A DNA stretch of 64,000 nucleotides. Source: Methanosarcinaceae archaeon (GTDB taxonomy: Archaea; Halobacteriota; Methanosarcinia; Methanosarcinales; Methanosarcinaceae). Positions 15,842 to 25,182 of this stretch are shown here, piece after piece (within the stretch, counting starts at the first letter, position 1; every line of letters starts with the position of its first letter). The stretch spans positions 1 through 64,000 of the forward strand of contig JAIPUR010000007.1 of assembly GCA_020055655.1 (NCBI GenBank), in the 5' to 3' direction. The notes under the pieces were generated by a model, which was not told the origin of the DNA, ran no database searches, and worked only from the letters and a program-made list of their open reading frames with translations. Made by a program: the position numbers and the translations under genes.

Positions 15842-17569
15842 ACGAGTTTTGATCTCAACATTAAGATAGGCGGGTCTGCAGGTCAGGGTCTGCAAACAAT
15901 TGGTATGGTACTTGCCAAAACATTCAAAAAAAGTGGTTTTTATGTTTTTGCAACACAATATTATCTGTCTCGGGTAAGGGGTGGGCATAATACTTTTCAG
16001 ATACGCATTTCTGATGCTCCCTTAAAATCAATGACCGAGAATCTAGATGTATTAATTGCACTGGACAAAGTTTCAGTTGAAAAGCATCTTGATGAAGTTT
16101 CAGATGGTATTGTATTGGTCGACCAGGATGCAATTGGAATTGATTTGGAGCATGATACCATATTCCATGTGCCGATGTTGAAAATAGCTAAAGAAGTATG
16201 TGGGAACAAAATTTATTCTAATTCAGTAGCAATGGGTGCGGCATTAGGTTTGCTTTGCTCGGAATTTGATTCCCTGTCAAAGGTACTTGAAAAAACTTTC
16301 ATGAAAAAGGGTCAGGATATCATTGACACGAATATTAAAGCTGCACGTGCTGGCTTTGATCATGCGATTGTAAATTATCCTCATGGGTGCAAGTTCAAAG
16401 TTCCGGAGGTCTTTGATCAGGATTTTCAAATGCTCATTGCAGGAAATGATGCAGTAGCACTTGGGGCTTTGGCTGCAGGACTTAAATTCCTGGCTGCATA
16501 TCCTATGACTCCTTCAACAGGTGTTATGACGTATGTGGCAACTCATGCTGATAAATTCGGTGTGGTTCTTGAACAGGCAGAAGATGAGATCGCTGCATTG
16601 AATATGGTAATTGGGGCATCATTTACCGGGGTCCGTTCAATGACCACAACTTCAGGTGGAGGTTTCTCATTAATGGCAGAAGCACTCGGTCTTTCTGGTA
16701 TAACTGAAACCCCGGTAGTAATTTTCATTTCACAGCGCCCGGGTCCTGCAACAGGGCTTCCTACAATGACCGAGCAGGGTGACCTCCAATTCGTATTGAA
16801 TGCAGCACAAGGTGAGTTCCCAAGATGCGTAATAGCTCCTGGAACACCTGAAGAATGTTTTTACCAGACAGCTGAAGCGTTCAATATTGCAGATAAGTAT
16901 CAGATCCCTGTATTTGTCATGAGTGACCAATATCTTGCAGATTCTTTGTTTACATGTAAAAAGTTTGATAGCTCAAAAGTAAAAATAGAAAGGCATCTTC
17001 TTTCCGGTCATGAACTGAGAACGAAGCACGAGGAATATAAACGTTACAAATTCACCCCTCTTGGTATTTCTCCAAGGGCAATTCCGGGTCAGGAAGGAGT
17101 TGTGGTTGTTGGGGACAGTGATGAACACAACGAGGCTGGACATATTGATCAAACTCCTGAAAACCGTATAAGGATGAATGATAAGAGGATGAAAAAGCTG
17201 GGTCTTTTGCAGGAAGAAATACCTGGTCCTACGGTTTATGGCCCTGAAAATGCACATACTTCTTTAATATCCTGGGGCTCAAGCTATGGACCTCTTGAAG
17301 AAGTAGTTGATATCCTACACTCAAAGGGTCAATCTGTAAATCTTGTTCATTACAATTATGTGTATCCTTTCCCCGTATCTAAAACTCATGAAATTCTTCG
17401 CAAATCAAAAAAGATGATATGTGTAGAGGTTAATGCTACCGGACAATTTGCAAGATTATTCGAATCAGAAACAGGTATAAAGATAAGAGAAAATATATTA
17501 CGCTATGATGGGAAGCCTTTCACTCCTGATTTTATATTGTCTGCTCTTGATGAAAAGGGGATGGTCTAA
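15842..17569 (+). CDS. korA: 2-oxoacid:ferredoxin oxidoreductase, fused gamma-alpha subunit, probable ACG start
   Basis: Gamma domain (about residues 1-190), then alpha domain with AAYPMTPSTGVMTYV, EDEIAALNMVIGASFTGVR, TTTSGGGFSLMAEA and RPGPATGLPTMTEQGD. Together with korB it oxidises a 2-oxoacid (probably 2-oxoglutarate) to an acyl-CoA, reducing ferredoxin. The first ATG (15905) cuts off the conserved gamma opening: upstream reads FDLNIKIGGSAGQGLQTIG. No ATG/GTG/TTG is available there; ACG at 15842 lies 5 bases after GGGGGAG and would be ATG with one base change. The korB ATG follows the stop immediately. Confidence 0.87.
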   Translation, partial: TSFDLNIKIGGSAGQGLQTIGMVLAKTFKKSGFYVFATQYYLSRVRGGHNTFQIRISDAPLKSMTENLDVLIALDKVSVEKHLDEVSDGIVLVDQDAIGIDLEHDTIFHVPMLKIAKEVCGNKIYSNSVAMGAALGLLCSEFDSLSKVLEKTFMKKGQDIIDTNIKAARAGFDHAIVNYPHGCKFKVPEVFDQDFQMLIAGNDAVALGALAAGLKFLAAYPMTPSTGVMTYVATHADKFGVVLEQAEDEIAALNMVIGASFTGVRSMTTTSGGGFSLMAEALGLSGITETPVVIFISQRPGPATGLPTMTEQGDLQFVLNAAQGEFPRCVIAPGTPEECFYQTAEAFNIADKYQIPVFVMSDQYLADSLFTCKKFDSSKVKIERHLLSGHELRTKHEEYKRYKFTPLGISPRAIPGQEGVVVVGDSDEHNEAGHIDQTPENRIRMNDKRMKKLGLLQEEIPGPTVYGPENAHTSLISWGSSYGPLEEVVDILHSKGQSVNLVHYNYVYPFPVSKTHEILRKSKKMICVEVNATGQFARLFESETGIKIRENILRYDGKPFTPDFILSALDEKGMV

Positions 17570-18424
17570 ATGGTTAGTATAGAAGATTATGGAGAGTATG
17601 AAACTGAGTGGTGTCCTGGTTGTGGCAATTTTGGAATACTCAAATCTATAAAGCAGGCACTTGTAAATCTTGAAAAAGACCCACATGAGGTATTCATTGC
17701 CTCTGGTATTGGCCAATCCAGCAAACTACCTCATTATCTTAAATGTAATATGTTCAATGGCTTACATGGTCGATCACTGCCGCCTGCAATCGGTGCAAAG
17801 ATGGCTAATCATGAACTCACGGTTCTCGCAGTTGCTGGTGATGGTGATTGTTATGGTGAAGGTGGTAATCATTTCATTCATAATATCAGAAGAAATCCTG
17901 ATATTACACTGATAGTACATGATAATCAGATATATGGACTTACAAAAGGTCAGGCATCACCAACAAGTGAGCCTGGTATGAAGACCAAGATCCAGAATCA
18001 TGGTGTATTTAATACTCCATTAAATCCTCTTGCAATGGCTATTTCCCTGGATTGTTCATTTGTTGCCAGGGGGTATGCTGGTGATGTTGCACATCTTATA
18101 ACTTTGATAGAAAGAGCGATAAACCACAGGGGTTTTTCACTTGTAGATGTGCTGCAACCATGCGTTTCTTTCAATAAATTGAATACATTCAAATGGTATT
18201 CCGAAAGAGTATACAAAATGGACGAGTCTGAGTACGCAAGAGATGATCAGGTCCATGCTTTTGCAAAATCTCTTGAATGGGGTGAAAAGATACCTCTTGG
18301 CGTATTCTATGAAAAGGGAAAGCCTGTCTTTGAAGATAATTTTGATGCGCTAAAATCTTCCACTCTTGTGAAAAGTAAGTATGAAACAGAAAAAGTGAAT
18401 GAGTTAATTGATTCTTTTGTTTAA
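17570..18424 (+). CDS. korB: 2-oxoacid:ferredoxin oxidoreductase beta subunit
   Basis: 284 residues with the thiamine pyrophosphate motif AGDGDCYGEGGNHFIHNIRRN (about residues 89-109). Cluster ligands begin with C15/C18 in EWCPGCGN, with a later C in LQPCVSFN. The cysteine usual in GIGCS is a glutamine here (SGIGQSSKLPHYLKC); C59 just after it may substitute, as in the related two-subunit enzymes of anaerobic bacteria. No separate delta ferredoxin subunit is present. The 3' end overlaps by four bases with the convergent histidine kinase. Confidence 0.88.
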   Translation: MVSIEDYGEYETEWCPGCGNFGILKSIKQALVNLEKDPHEVFIASGIGQSSKLPHYLKCNMFNGLHGRSLPPAIGAKMANHELTVLAVAGDGDCYGEGGNHFIHNIRRNPDITLIVHDNQIYGLTKGQASPTSEPGMKTKIQNHGVFNTPLNPLAMAISLDCSFVARGYAGDVAHLITLIERAINHRGFSLVDVLQPCVSFNKLNTFKWYSERVYKMDESEYARDDQVHAFAKSLEWGEKIPLGVFYEKGKPVFEDNFDALKSSTLVKSKYETEKVNELIDSFV

Positions 18425-20712
18425 ACATCAATTAGTTTATCCGGATCTATTGGGATTGTGATAGTGAATGTACTACCCTCTCCCGGTATACTTTTAAATG
18501 TAACTGTTCCTCCATGTACAATTGCCATTTTTTTTGCAAGTGGGAGCCCAAGTCCGGTTCCCTGGTATTCCCGTGAACAACTGGAATCGACTTGATAGAA
18601 TGGTGTAAATAAATGTTTCTGCTTTTCTTCTGATATTCCGATTCCGTTATCTTCTACAATAATATCAAGATATTTTCCAGATTGCTTTGTAATTATCTTC
18701 ACAGCACCTTTTTCCGGGGTAAATTTGATTGCATTGCTGGTCAGGTTGTATAGCATCTGCTTTAATTTGATTCTATCTGCTTTTAATGATAATTTATCAT
18801 CGTGTGTCTGGAAGTTAATTTTGATTTGCTTTTTCATTGCAAGTGGCCTAACTATATTTTCTACATTATCTATAAGGTCCTTTATAAAAAATCCTTCATA
18901 GTGAAGATTAAGCTTTCCGGATTCGATCTTGGAAATGTCTAGTATATCGTTAATAAGGTCTAAAAGGTGTGTTCCACTGGTGTGTATATGTCGGGAATAA
19001 CGTTTCTGTTTTTCATTGAGTTCGCCCTGATTACCTTCAATAAGTATGTCGGAGTAACCTATGATGGCATTCAGAGGTGTTCTGAGCTCATGGCTTATTG
19101 TGGCGAGGAATTCACTCTTTGTGCGACTTGCCGCCTCTGCTTCCATTTTTGCGTGCAGTATTTCATTTTCTACTTTTTTGTGTTCTGTGATGTCGAGCAT
19201 CGCACCTATAATGCCTGTAATTTCTCCGTCTGAATCATAAATCGCCGCTTTGCTGTTTATGAATATTTTCACAGTTCCGTCCTGTTTAGGAACTTCGACT
19301 TCATATGATTGTTTAATTCCAGTTTTTATAAGTTCTTTATCCAGTTCTTCATAATCATTGACAAGTTTCCCTGTTATGGGGTAATCCATGTCTCGTAATT
19401 TCCTGCCAACTATTTTGTCTCTGGAGATGCCAATTACTTCCCTTGCAAAAGCCTCATTACATCCGGTATATTTAAAATTCTTGTCTTTATAGTATACTGG
19501 ATTAGGAATAGTATTTAGCAGCGTATTGAGGAAACTGTTATGTTGTTTTATTTCTCTGTCAATTTTAGTTTTTTCTGTAACATCATCGTTAACTATTATG
19601 GCTCCCAGAATTTGTTCATTGTCATCGATTACCGGGGCAGTATAATTAACTATTATTTTTTTATTCCCATCAAATGCATCAATTTCGAGAAGTTCATTTT
19701 CAACTGTGCTCCTTTTTCTGATTGTGTGTGCAAGAGCCCAATCCTCGGGTGCAAGTTCTTCCATTGATGGATAATGCCTTGCTTTAAAGATTCCATATTC
19801 CTCAATTCCAACGTGTGGTTCTGCTCCCCATATCTTTTTACCTGCGGGATTAGCACTGATAAGCCTTCCTTCATTATTTGCGATCCACAACCCCATGGGT
19901 AAAACATCAAGGATCTTTCGCAGGAATTTTTCATTCTGCCTTAACTTATCTTTGGTTTTTTTGCGCTCTGTGATATCAAGCGCAGTAAATGTAACTCCAT
20001 GTGAATGATCTGAGCTGTCTATTGGGGTCGATGACAGCAATACATCGATGATCATCCCATCTTTTCTTTTCCATCGTGTTTCTACAGTTCCGGTTCCTTC
20101 TGTCTGTATCTGTCGATATTTTTCTTGACCTACATGCTTGAATTCTTCCTGGCTAGGGAAAAAGATCCGGGAACTAGATCCTATAAGTTCAGACCTACTA
20201 TATCCAGTCATTTCACATATCAATGGATTCACTTCTGTGATCACTCGATTAGAAACTACTCCAACACCTGTGGGGGCGACTTTCAGGATACTTTTTAGTC
20301 TTTCTTTACTTTGCCTCATTCCGTCTTCTGATTTTTTGAGATTAGTTTTTTCTATCATAACTCCATTTATTATTATGGGTTTATTATCATTATCAAAATC
20401 AACTTTTAACTGGTTCTGTATCCAGTATACTTTTTTGTCTGATCCCACTATGCGATGCTCTATTGATGCATCTCCATAATGAGTTGCCTTTTCCACTCCT
20501 TTGAGGAAAATATGAACGTCATCTGGATGGACGCTGTCCTTCCAGATTTGACCATTCTCGGACAATTTTTCAGTTTCGCACCCAAATAGTTGCTTAGCAG
20601 AAGGACTCATGTATGTAATTTCGATATCTGGCAATCTTGCTGACCAGATTACAGCTCCCATGGAATTCAGTATTCTGTGGAGCCCTTCATCAACTATATT
20701 CGCTTTATCCAA
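18421..20712 (-). CDS. Soluble multi-PAS sensor histidine kinase
   Basis: 763 residues with no membrane helix. There are four PAS domains, roughly at 8-125, 135-255, 265-385 and 390-510 (recurring endings such as GVTFTALDITERKK and GAMLDITEHKK). The HisKA dimerisation helix has its H-box in FLATISHELRTPLNAIIGY (about 535-553), and the ATPase domain shows VEDNGIGISEEKQ and GTGLGLPLAKKMAIVHGG. The lack of a membrane anchor points to a cytoplasmic signal such as redox state or a small ligand. There is no adjacent regulator; the orphan response regulator at 12936 is a possible partner. Confidence 0.88.
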   Translation of the reverse strand: MDKANIVDEGLHRILNSMGAVIWSARLPDIEITYMSPSAKQLFGCETEKLSENGQIWKDSVHPDDVHIFLKGVEKATHYGDASIEHRIVGSDKKVYWIQNQLKVDFDNDNKPIIINGVMIEKTNLKKSEDGMRQSKERLKSILKVAPTGVGVVSNRVITEVNPLICEMTGYSRSELIGSSSRIFFPSQEEFKHVGQEKYRQIQTEGTGTVETRWKRKDGMIIDVLLSSTPIDSSDHSHGVTFTALDITERKKTKDKLRQNEKFLRKILDVLPMGLWIANNEGRLISANPAGKKIWGAEPHVGIEEYGIFKARHYPSMEELAPEDWALAHTIRKRSTVENELLEIDAFDGNKKIIVNYTAPVIDDNEQILGAIIVNDDVTEKTKIDREIKQHNSFLNTLLNTIPNPVYYKDKNFKYTGCNEAFAREVIGISRDKIVGRKLRDMDYPITGKLVNDYEELDKELIKTGIKQSYEVEVPKQDGTVKIFINSKAAIYDSDGEITGIIGAMLDITEHKKVENEILHAKMEAEAASRTKSEFLATISHELRTPLNAIIGYSDILIEGNQGELNEKQKRYSRHIHTSGTHLLDLINDILDISKIESGKLNLHYEGFFIKDLIDNVENIVRPLAMKKQIKINFQTHDDKLSLKADRIKLKQMLYNLTSNAIKFTPEKGAVKIITKQSGKYLDIIVEDNGIGISEEKQKHLFTPFYQVDSSCSREYQGTGLGLPLAKKMAIVHGGTVTFKSIPGEGSTFTITIPIDPDKLIDV

Positions 20713-20871
20713 TTTCGATTCCTCTGCTTAGCTTACATTTTGTTTATACGTGCACAATATTCATCTATATATTTTTATGATATATATAATTATAATGTTT
20801 GGATATTATAATGATTTTTCTATGTTATGTGGGATGTACTTAACAAACAATGAACGTAATTAATGCTGCAA

Positions 20872-21468
20872 TCAAACTTTTCTGAGATTACCTTTAATAA
20901 CTACCAGCTCTTCAAAAGAACATTTGTCTCTTGCAATTATATGGGAATCAAAATAAAATTCAGACATTTCGTTTTTAACGTCATCAATACTGGTAAGTGA
21001 TGATACTAAAAGCAGAATAGTTCCTTCCGTTTTTAGATAATTTCTGACATTAAGAAGAAAAGGTCTAATGGGGTCTCGACCGGTGATTCCTCCATCGAAT
21101 GCATAATTTAGCCAACCAGGTACCTTTTCATCTTCCGATGTGGGTAGATAGGGCGGGTTAAAAATTATCAGGTCGAATTCATTTTTTTCCTTGATCCCTG
21201 CAAACATGTCAGTTTTTATGACCTTTACGCCATTGGATCTGGCACATTTAGCTGCAAAAGGATTAATTTCGGTTGCAATGAGCTCAATATTTTTATTGGC
21301 CTGGATGACTGCGGATACAAAACCACTTCCAGTTCCGATCTCAAGAACTTTCATGCCATTAGTTGCTGTGCTCAGTGCTGCATTTGCAAGTAAAAAAGAG
21401 TCTTCTGCAGGCTCGTAAACATCTTCTGCAAGATTTACAGTGGCATTTTTGTAATTTATAGCAACCAT
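20872..21468 (-). CDS. HemK2/Mtq2-type protein glutamine methyltransferase
   Basis: A 198-residue SAM methyltransferase with motif I VLEIGTGSGFVSAVI (about 40-54) and the catalytic NPPYLPT (near 103-109). EDVYEPAEDSFLLANA at the N-terminus is typical of the HemK2 branch. That branch methylates the GGQ glutamine of class I release factor in eukaryotes and archaea. It starts 3 bases after the ksgA stop and is the last gene of the RNA/translation cluster. Confidence 0.85.
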   Translation of the reverse strand: MVAINYKNATVNLAEDVYEPAEDSFLLANAALSTATNGMKVLEIGTGSGFVSAVIQANKNIELIATEINPFAAKCARSNGVKVIKTDMFAGIKEKNEFDLIIFNPPYLPTSEDEKVPGWLNYAFDGGITGRDPIRPFLLNVRNYLKTEGTILLLVSSLTSIDDVKNEMSEFYFDSHIIARDKCSFEELVVIKGNLRKV

Positions 21469-21471
21469 GGA

Positions 21472-22284
21472 TCAGATGCCCTGCTTGTGTTTGAACATGA
21501 TGTTTGCAAGATGTGCAAATTCTTCAGGTTCAAGATTTTCAGGTCTTTTGTTTAGCATATCTTTCGGAAGTTCAGTTATGAACTCTTTCATATTTTCAAT
21601 GCCAAGAAGTTGTTTATTTCTGATTATTGAATTTCTTATTTTCTTACGTCTTTGCCCAAATAATGCAGTTACGAAAGATAGGAAATACTTTTCGTCCAAC
21701 ACTTCAAATGGTGAAGGTCTTGGTTCAACTTTAACAACAGCTGACAGAATATCTGGGGGTGGTGAAAATGCAGCTCTTGGAACTTTCATTATTATAGAAG
21801 CATCTGCAAAATAGTGAGTATTAACAGAGAGTCTGCTATAATTTTTTGAATTAGAATGCGATACCATCCGCTGGGCAAATTCAAGTTGATACATGAGAAT
21901 TCCAAGCTTGAATTCATGTTTGAATAATTTGAATGTAATTTCTGATGAGATGGAATATGGAAGATTGGCTATGACCTTATCAAAATCAGGAATATCCACT
22001 TTGAGCACATCTCCGTGGATTATTTCAAGCTTATCGTTGTCTCCCAATCTGTCTTTTAATACATCAACAAGTTCAGGGTCTTTTTCAATAGCTATTACTT
22101 TTTTTGCATTTTTAAGTAATCGCTCTGTAAGATTGCCAATACCTGGGCCTATTTCCAGTATGGTTTCATCTGCTTGAATATCACCATAATCAGCTATTCT
22201 TTCAAGTAAACGCTCATCAACAAGAAAATGTTGGTCGTGGTTTCCACCACGAATACCATATTTCCTTAGTATGTTGTGAACCAA
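21472..22284 (-). CDS. ksgA: 16S rRNA dimethyladenosine transferase
   Basis: 270 residues, KsgA/Dim1 family, dimethylating the two adjacent adenosines of the 3' helix 45 of 16S rRNA late in 30S assembly. It shows QHFLVDERLLERI, motif I ETILEIGPGIGNLTERLL, motif IV VIANLPYSIS, and the C-terminal FGQRRKKIRN. The start is TTG at 22284, supported by AAGGTG about 9 bases upstream. It lies 15 bases downstream of the DUF655 gene, an arrangement conserved in archaea. Confidence 0.94.
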   Translation of the reverse strand: MVHNILRKYGIRGGNHDQHFLVDERLLERIADYGDIQADETILEIGPGIGNLTERLLKNAKKVIAIEKDPELVDVLKDRLGDNDKLEIIHGDVLKVDIPDFDKVIANLPYSISSEITFKLFKHEFKLGILMYQLEFAQRMVSHSNSKNYSRLSVNTHYFADASIIMKVPRAAFSPPPDILSAVVKVEPRPSPFEVLDEKYFLSFVTALFGQRRKKIRNSIIRNKQLLGIENMKEFITELPKDMLNKRPENLEPEEFAHLANIMFKHKQGI

Positions 22285-22299
22285 ATAAAATGCACCTTC

Positions 22300-22896
22300 T
22301 CACTGGTTCTTAGGTAGACGAGGTGCTATAGTGAAAAGCCTGTATTTTATTTTATCGTCTTTGAGCTCTTCATGTATTCGGTTGGCTAGTACTTTTTGTG
22401 GGGAGTGTACGCCACCAACTCTTTCATGCAGTTCATCCAGGCTCTTATATTCACCTTTCTTTCTGTCATCTATAATGGCCCACATAAGCTTCTTGCCGAT
22501 CCCCGGGAGTAACTCAAGCATATGCAATCGACTTGTGATTGGATGTGCATCATTGAAGAACTTCACATACTTTTCTTCATTTTTCTTGATGATCATTTCC
22601 AGCACAAATGGTAGCTCAAGTTGGGAACCATGGCCTAGCTCATTGTATGATATCCTGTGCTTTACATGGTCAATGACATCTCTGTCCCCGTCACCAATGT
22701 ATACACGTGACTGTGTGTCGGGAATTTCCCCTTCTTTTGGTACAAGATCCATTAGTACGAAGTTGTTCTCTCCAACAGCTTGAACCAAAGGTTTCTTCTG
22801 GTATGATGGTCGCTTGTCATCTGAACTTCCGTATGGAAGGTAATCCAAAACTATTGCATATTCTTCCTTTTCAGGTGGCTTTCCCTTTGTCATCAT
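22300..22896 (-). CDS. DUF655 RNA-associated protein
   Basis: 198 residues with an N-terminal OB-like part (EYAIVLDYLPYGSS...AVGENNFVLMDLVPKEG) and a C-terminal helix-hairpin-helix region (LLELLPGIGKKLMWAIIDDRKK). This domain pair and the position between rpoF and ksgA are typical of archaeal DUF655. A role in RNA binding or ribosome biogenesis is inferred from neighbours only. It starts with tandem ATGs after a GGAGGG Shine-Dalgarno. Confidence 0.85.
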   Translation of the reverse strand: MMTKGKPPEKEEYAIVLDYLPYGSSDDKRPSYQKKPLVQAVGENNFVLMDLVPKEGEIPDTQSRVYIGDGDRDVIDHVKHRISYNELGHGSQLELPFVLEMIIKKNEEKYVKFFNDAHPITSRLHMLELLPGIGKKLMWAIIDDRKKGEYKSLDELHERVGGVHSPQKVLANRIHEELKDDKIKYRLFTIAPRLPKNQ

Positions 22897-22975
22897 ATAT
22901 TCCCTCCAACAGCATATCCACTGGTATTGGTATTAACTAGTTCGGATAAAAAATAGGAATGTATTGGATATAAAT

Positions 22976-23329
22976 CTAATCCACTGCCTCTTCAACCATT
23001 CCAAGCATTGAGTCTAAGTCTTCATCGCTCAGAGTGAATCTTTCCTTTGCGTAAAGGGTTCTTAATTCATCTCTTGTCTGTGGCATGATATCTGCGATCC
23101 TGACGGCAATTTCAGGTTTCATTTTTTCCAGTTCAAGAAGTTTGTCTACGAGATCCCTTGCTCTTTCGGGGGTTGTCTTTGCGAACATTTCTGCATGGTT
23201 GATGGCTTTGCGCAGCTCGTATCCAAGCTCCTCTTCATCCTTCAAGCGCTCTTCCATGATTTCATGTAGCATACCCTTGACTTCAGAAAGGGTCAATAAT
23301 TCCTCACTCAGAACTTCTTTTACTATCAT
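22976..23329 (-). CDS. rpo4: RNA polymerase subunit Rpo4 (subunit F)
   Basis: 117 residues, the archaeal homologue of Rpb4, forming the polymerase stalk with Rpo7. It has the N-terminal VLSEELLTLSEVKGMLHEI and a C-terminal HRDC-like helical part (AVRIADIMPQTRDELRTLYAKERF). It follows rpl21e, separated by 132 bases that contain a perfect hairpin (23426-23458), so stalk synthesis could be set by attenuation rather than straight read-through. Confidence 0.9.
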   Translation of the reverse strand: MIVKEVLSEELLTLSEVKGMLHEIMEERLKDEEELGYELRKAINHAEMFAKTTPERARDLVDKLLELEKMKPEIAVRIADIMPQTRDELRTLYAKERFTLSDEDLDSMLGMVEEAVD

Positions 23330-23425
23330 TAATAAACACTCTTTAGAATATTAAATTGCCTTGTGGCATAAATTTGACCGAAGACATATCTTTTATGTCA
23401 ATAATAATGATATATCTATCGATAA

Positions 23426-23458
23426 AAATGACTTCAGGTTTTAAACCTGAAGTCATTT
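23426..23458. terminator. Perfect 16-bp inverted repeat between rpl21e and rpo4
   Basis: The left arm AAATGACTTCAGGTTT (23426-23441) and right arm AAACCTGAAGTCATTT (23443-23458) are exact reverse complements with one base between. The repeat starts just 3 bases beyond the rpl21e stop on the minus strand, and an AT-rich tract follows in the direction of transcription. It could be a partial terminator, an mRNA 3'-end stabiliser or a processing site separating the ribosomal and polymerase messages. Confidence 0.65.
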
Positions 23459-23461
23459 AGT

Positions 23462-23758
23462 TTAATTGTATTTCTGTGGCTTAAGGTGTTGTGGAAGAGC
23501 AATAAGTTGCTTAATTGCATTTCCATCTCTGATCTGCAAGAGGTATGCACGTCCGCGTACACCTAATACCCTACCAGTCTTGCCCTGGAATCTTGGATTT
23601 GGCATTCCTTTCTGTACGCTTGGGTCGATGTCGATGTGTACCATCTGTCCCTTTTCGAATTCCTGAATTGCCTTGCTTATTGTTGAGAGTCCTCTTTCCC
23701 TTATAGTCTTCTTCAATTTATAGCGTGTGCAGTGTCTTTCGCCGTGTGATGTTGCCAT
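23462..23758 (-). CDS. rpl21e: 50S ribosomal protein L21e
   Basis: 98 residues of the archaeal/eukaryotic L21e family, with an SH3-like barrel ([20 protein letters not shown]), a basic N-terminus ([17 protein letters not shown]) and the conserved [20 protein letters not shown]. It has a full-length match at both ends. It lies between pus10 (62 bases upstream) and rpo4. Confidence 0.95.
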   Translation of the reverse strand: MATSHGERHCTRYKLKKTIRERGLSTISKAIQEFEKGQMVHIDIDPSVQKGMPNPRFQGKTGRVLGVRGRAYLLQIRDGNAIKQLIALPQHLKPQKYN

Positions 23759-23820
23759 AATTATTCTCCGTTAATTAAATGATGATTTAAGTTTTAGTTA
23801 ATTGGTAATATTGATCTTAT

Positions 23821-25113
23821 TTAGATATCAACGCTTATAACGTCAAGTTCATTCACCGTTGCCTGTACTCCCAGTAGGCCTGTAAGGCTTGGCTCTGTCC
23901 TTCCTTCGTCACTGGATGTCAGTTCCTTGACATATAATCCACCGTCACAGTGAATCTGTATGATAGCATACTCATCCGTTCTTTCCAGAAGTTGCATTCC
24001 ATGCACACGTCTTTTACGGACGAGATCGCCTCGCCTGTGGGCAACACGTTGTGGTGTCCTCTGTGCTATTTCAGCACCGACCAGATTGTCAATGGCAGAT
24101 ATAAGTCTTTCTTTCGAAACTGGCTCTTTGAATGTAACTTTAAGGTTATAAACTTTATCCGCTTTTGAGGCTTTTAGACTCTCAATAACATCTTTTTCTA
24201 CAAAATTCAGGCCATCAACTTCAACTTTACCTTTTGCAAACTCGTTTATTTTCTTCTCAAGTAGTCCAAGGTCAATGCTGCGTATGGTCGGACTAAGTGC
24301 TTCAACCACAAATGGTCTTCCGGTACCAAGCATCAGAGCATCAATGTCTTCTCTTCCGGCTCCGTGGAATTTTGTGTCGGTTGCGTTAGTTGCTTTGATA
24401 ACTTCCTCGCGAATTAGTTCATCCACAGATTCTGGGTACTGTTTGCCCGTATTTTCGCAGGTTTCACAACCTTTTCCTCCACATGAGCGGCATGGCCACC
24501 TTGTTTGTGGAATGGTTCTTATCAATTTTCTGTATCTTGCCTGGATATATAGTGAACGTACCTGAAGCCTGACATCATTCTCTGCGATATCAAGAGTAAC
24601 AAGTATGTCCGGTCGTTCAAACTCAACTTCCTTACCGGTACGTGCTGATATCAGTTTTCCTACTTCTCTGTTAAGCTCTGATTTGAACTGTTCTGCATGT
24701 GCAATACCGCATTCACTCCAGAGTATCTCCTCATTTTCAGAAAGAAGTCCACTGATTTTTGTTCCTACCAGAAAAGTTGAATATTCTTTGTCTCCAATGG
24801 CCTCAACAGCACGTTCAGCCCATTGGTCCAGATTTTCGTAAAGTCCAAGGCAGACCCAGCATTTCTGGTCTTTTCCTTTAATGCCAAGTGTCTTCCTTGC
24901 GTATGAATTGCATGTGGAAAGCTCTTTTAATGCTGTATCGTCTCCTGTTTCTTTGTACAGCATATCACTTTCCATTGCAAGGGATAATTTTATGGCGCTT
25001 CCTCTTTCCAGGTTGTTCAGTCCGGTGGATAACTTTGCAAATTGCCTGCCCATGCAATGGTCGCATATGGGTCCTTCATTTACTATTTTCTTCGCAGTCT
25101 CAAGTATGCTCAT
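23821..25113 (-). CDS. pus10: tRNA pseudouridine synthase Pus10
   Basis: 430 residues. Pus10 makes pseudouridine 54 (and 55) in archaeal tRNA. The N-terminal zinc/THUMP-containing part has CDHCMGRQF, CWVCLG and CRSCGGKGCETC; the catalytic part shows GAGREDIDALMLGTGRPFVVE with the catalytic aspartate (RED-I-D) and LRTPQR-like QRTPQRVAHRRGDLVRKRRV. It sits 69 bases downstream of trmY, whose product methylates the same nucleotide that Pus10 makes. Confidence 0.94.
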   Translation of the reverse strand: MSILETAKKIVNEGPICDHCMGRQFAKLSTGLNNLERGSAIKLSLAMESDMLYKETGDDTALKELSTCNSYARKTLGIKGKDQKCWVCLGLYENLDQWAERAVEAIGDKEYSTFLVGTKISGLLSENEEILWSECGIAHAEQFKSELNREVGKLISARTGKEVEFERPDILVTLDIAENDVRLQVRSLYIQARYRKLIRTIPQTRWPCRSCGGKGCETCENTGKQYPESVDELIREEVIKATNATDTKFHGAGREDIDALMLGTGRPFVVEALSPTIRSIDLGLLEKKINEFAKGKVEVDGLNFVEKDVIESLKASKADKVYNLKVTFKEPVSKERLISAIDNLVGAEIAQRTPQRVAHRRGDLVRKRRVHGMQLLERTDEYAIIQIHCDGGLYVKELTSSDEGRTEPSLTGLLGVQATVNELDVISVDI

Positions 25114-25182
25114 TGGATCACTTCTGCGCTTAGTATTATAATATATTTGGTATTTTGACAGACATTGCTGGATATTTCCAAT

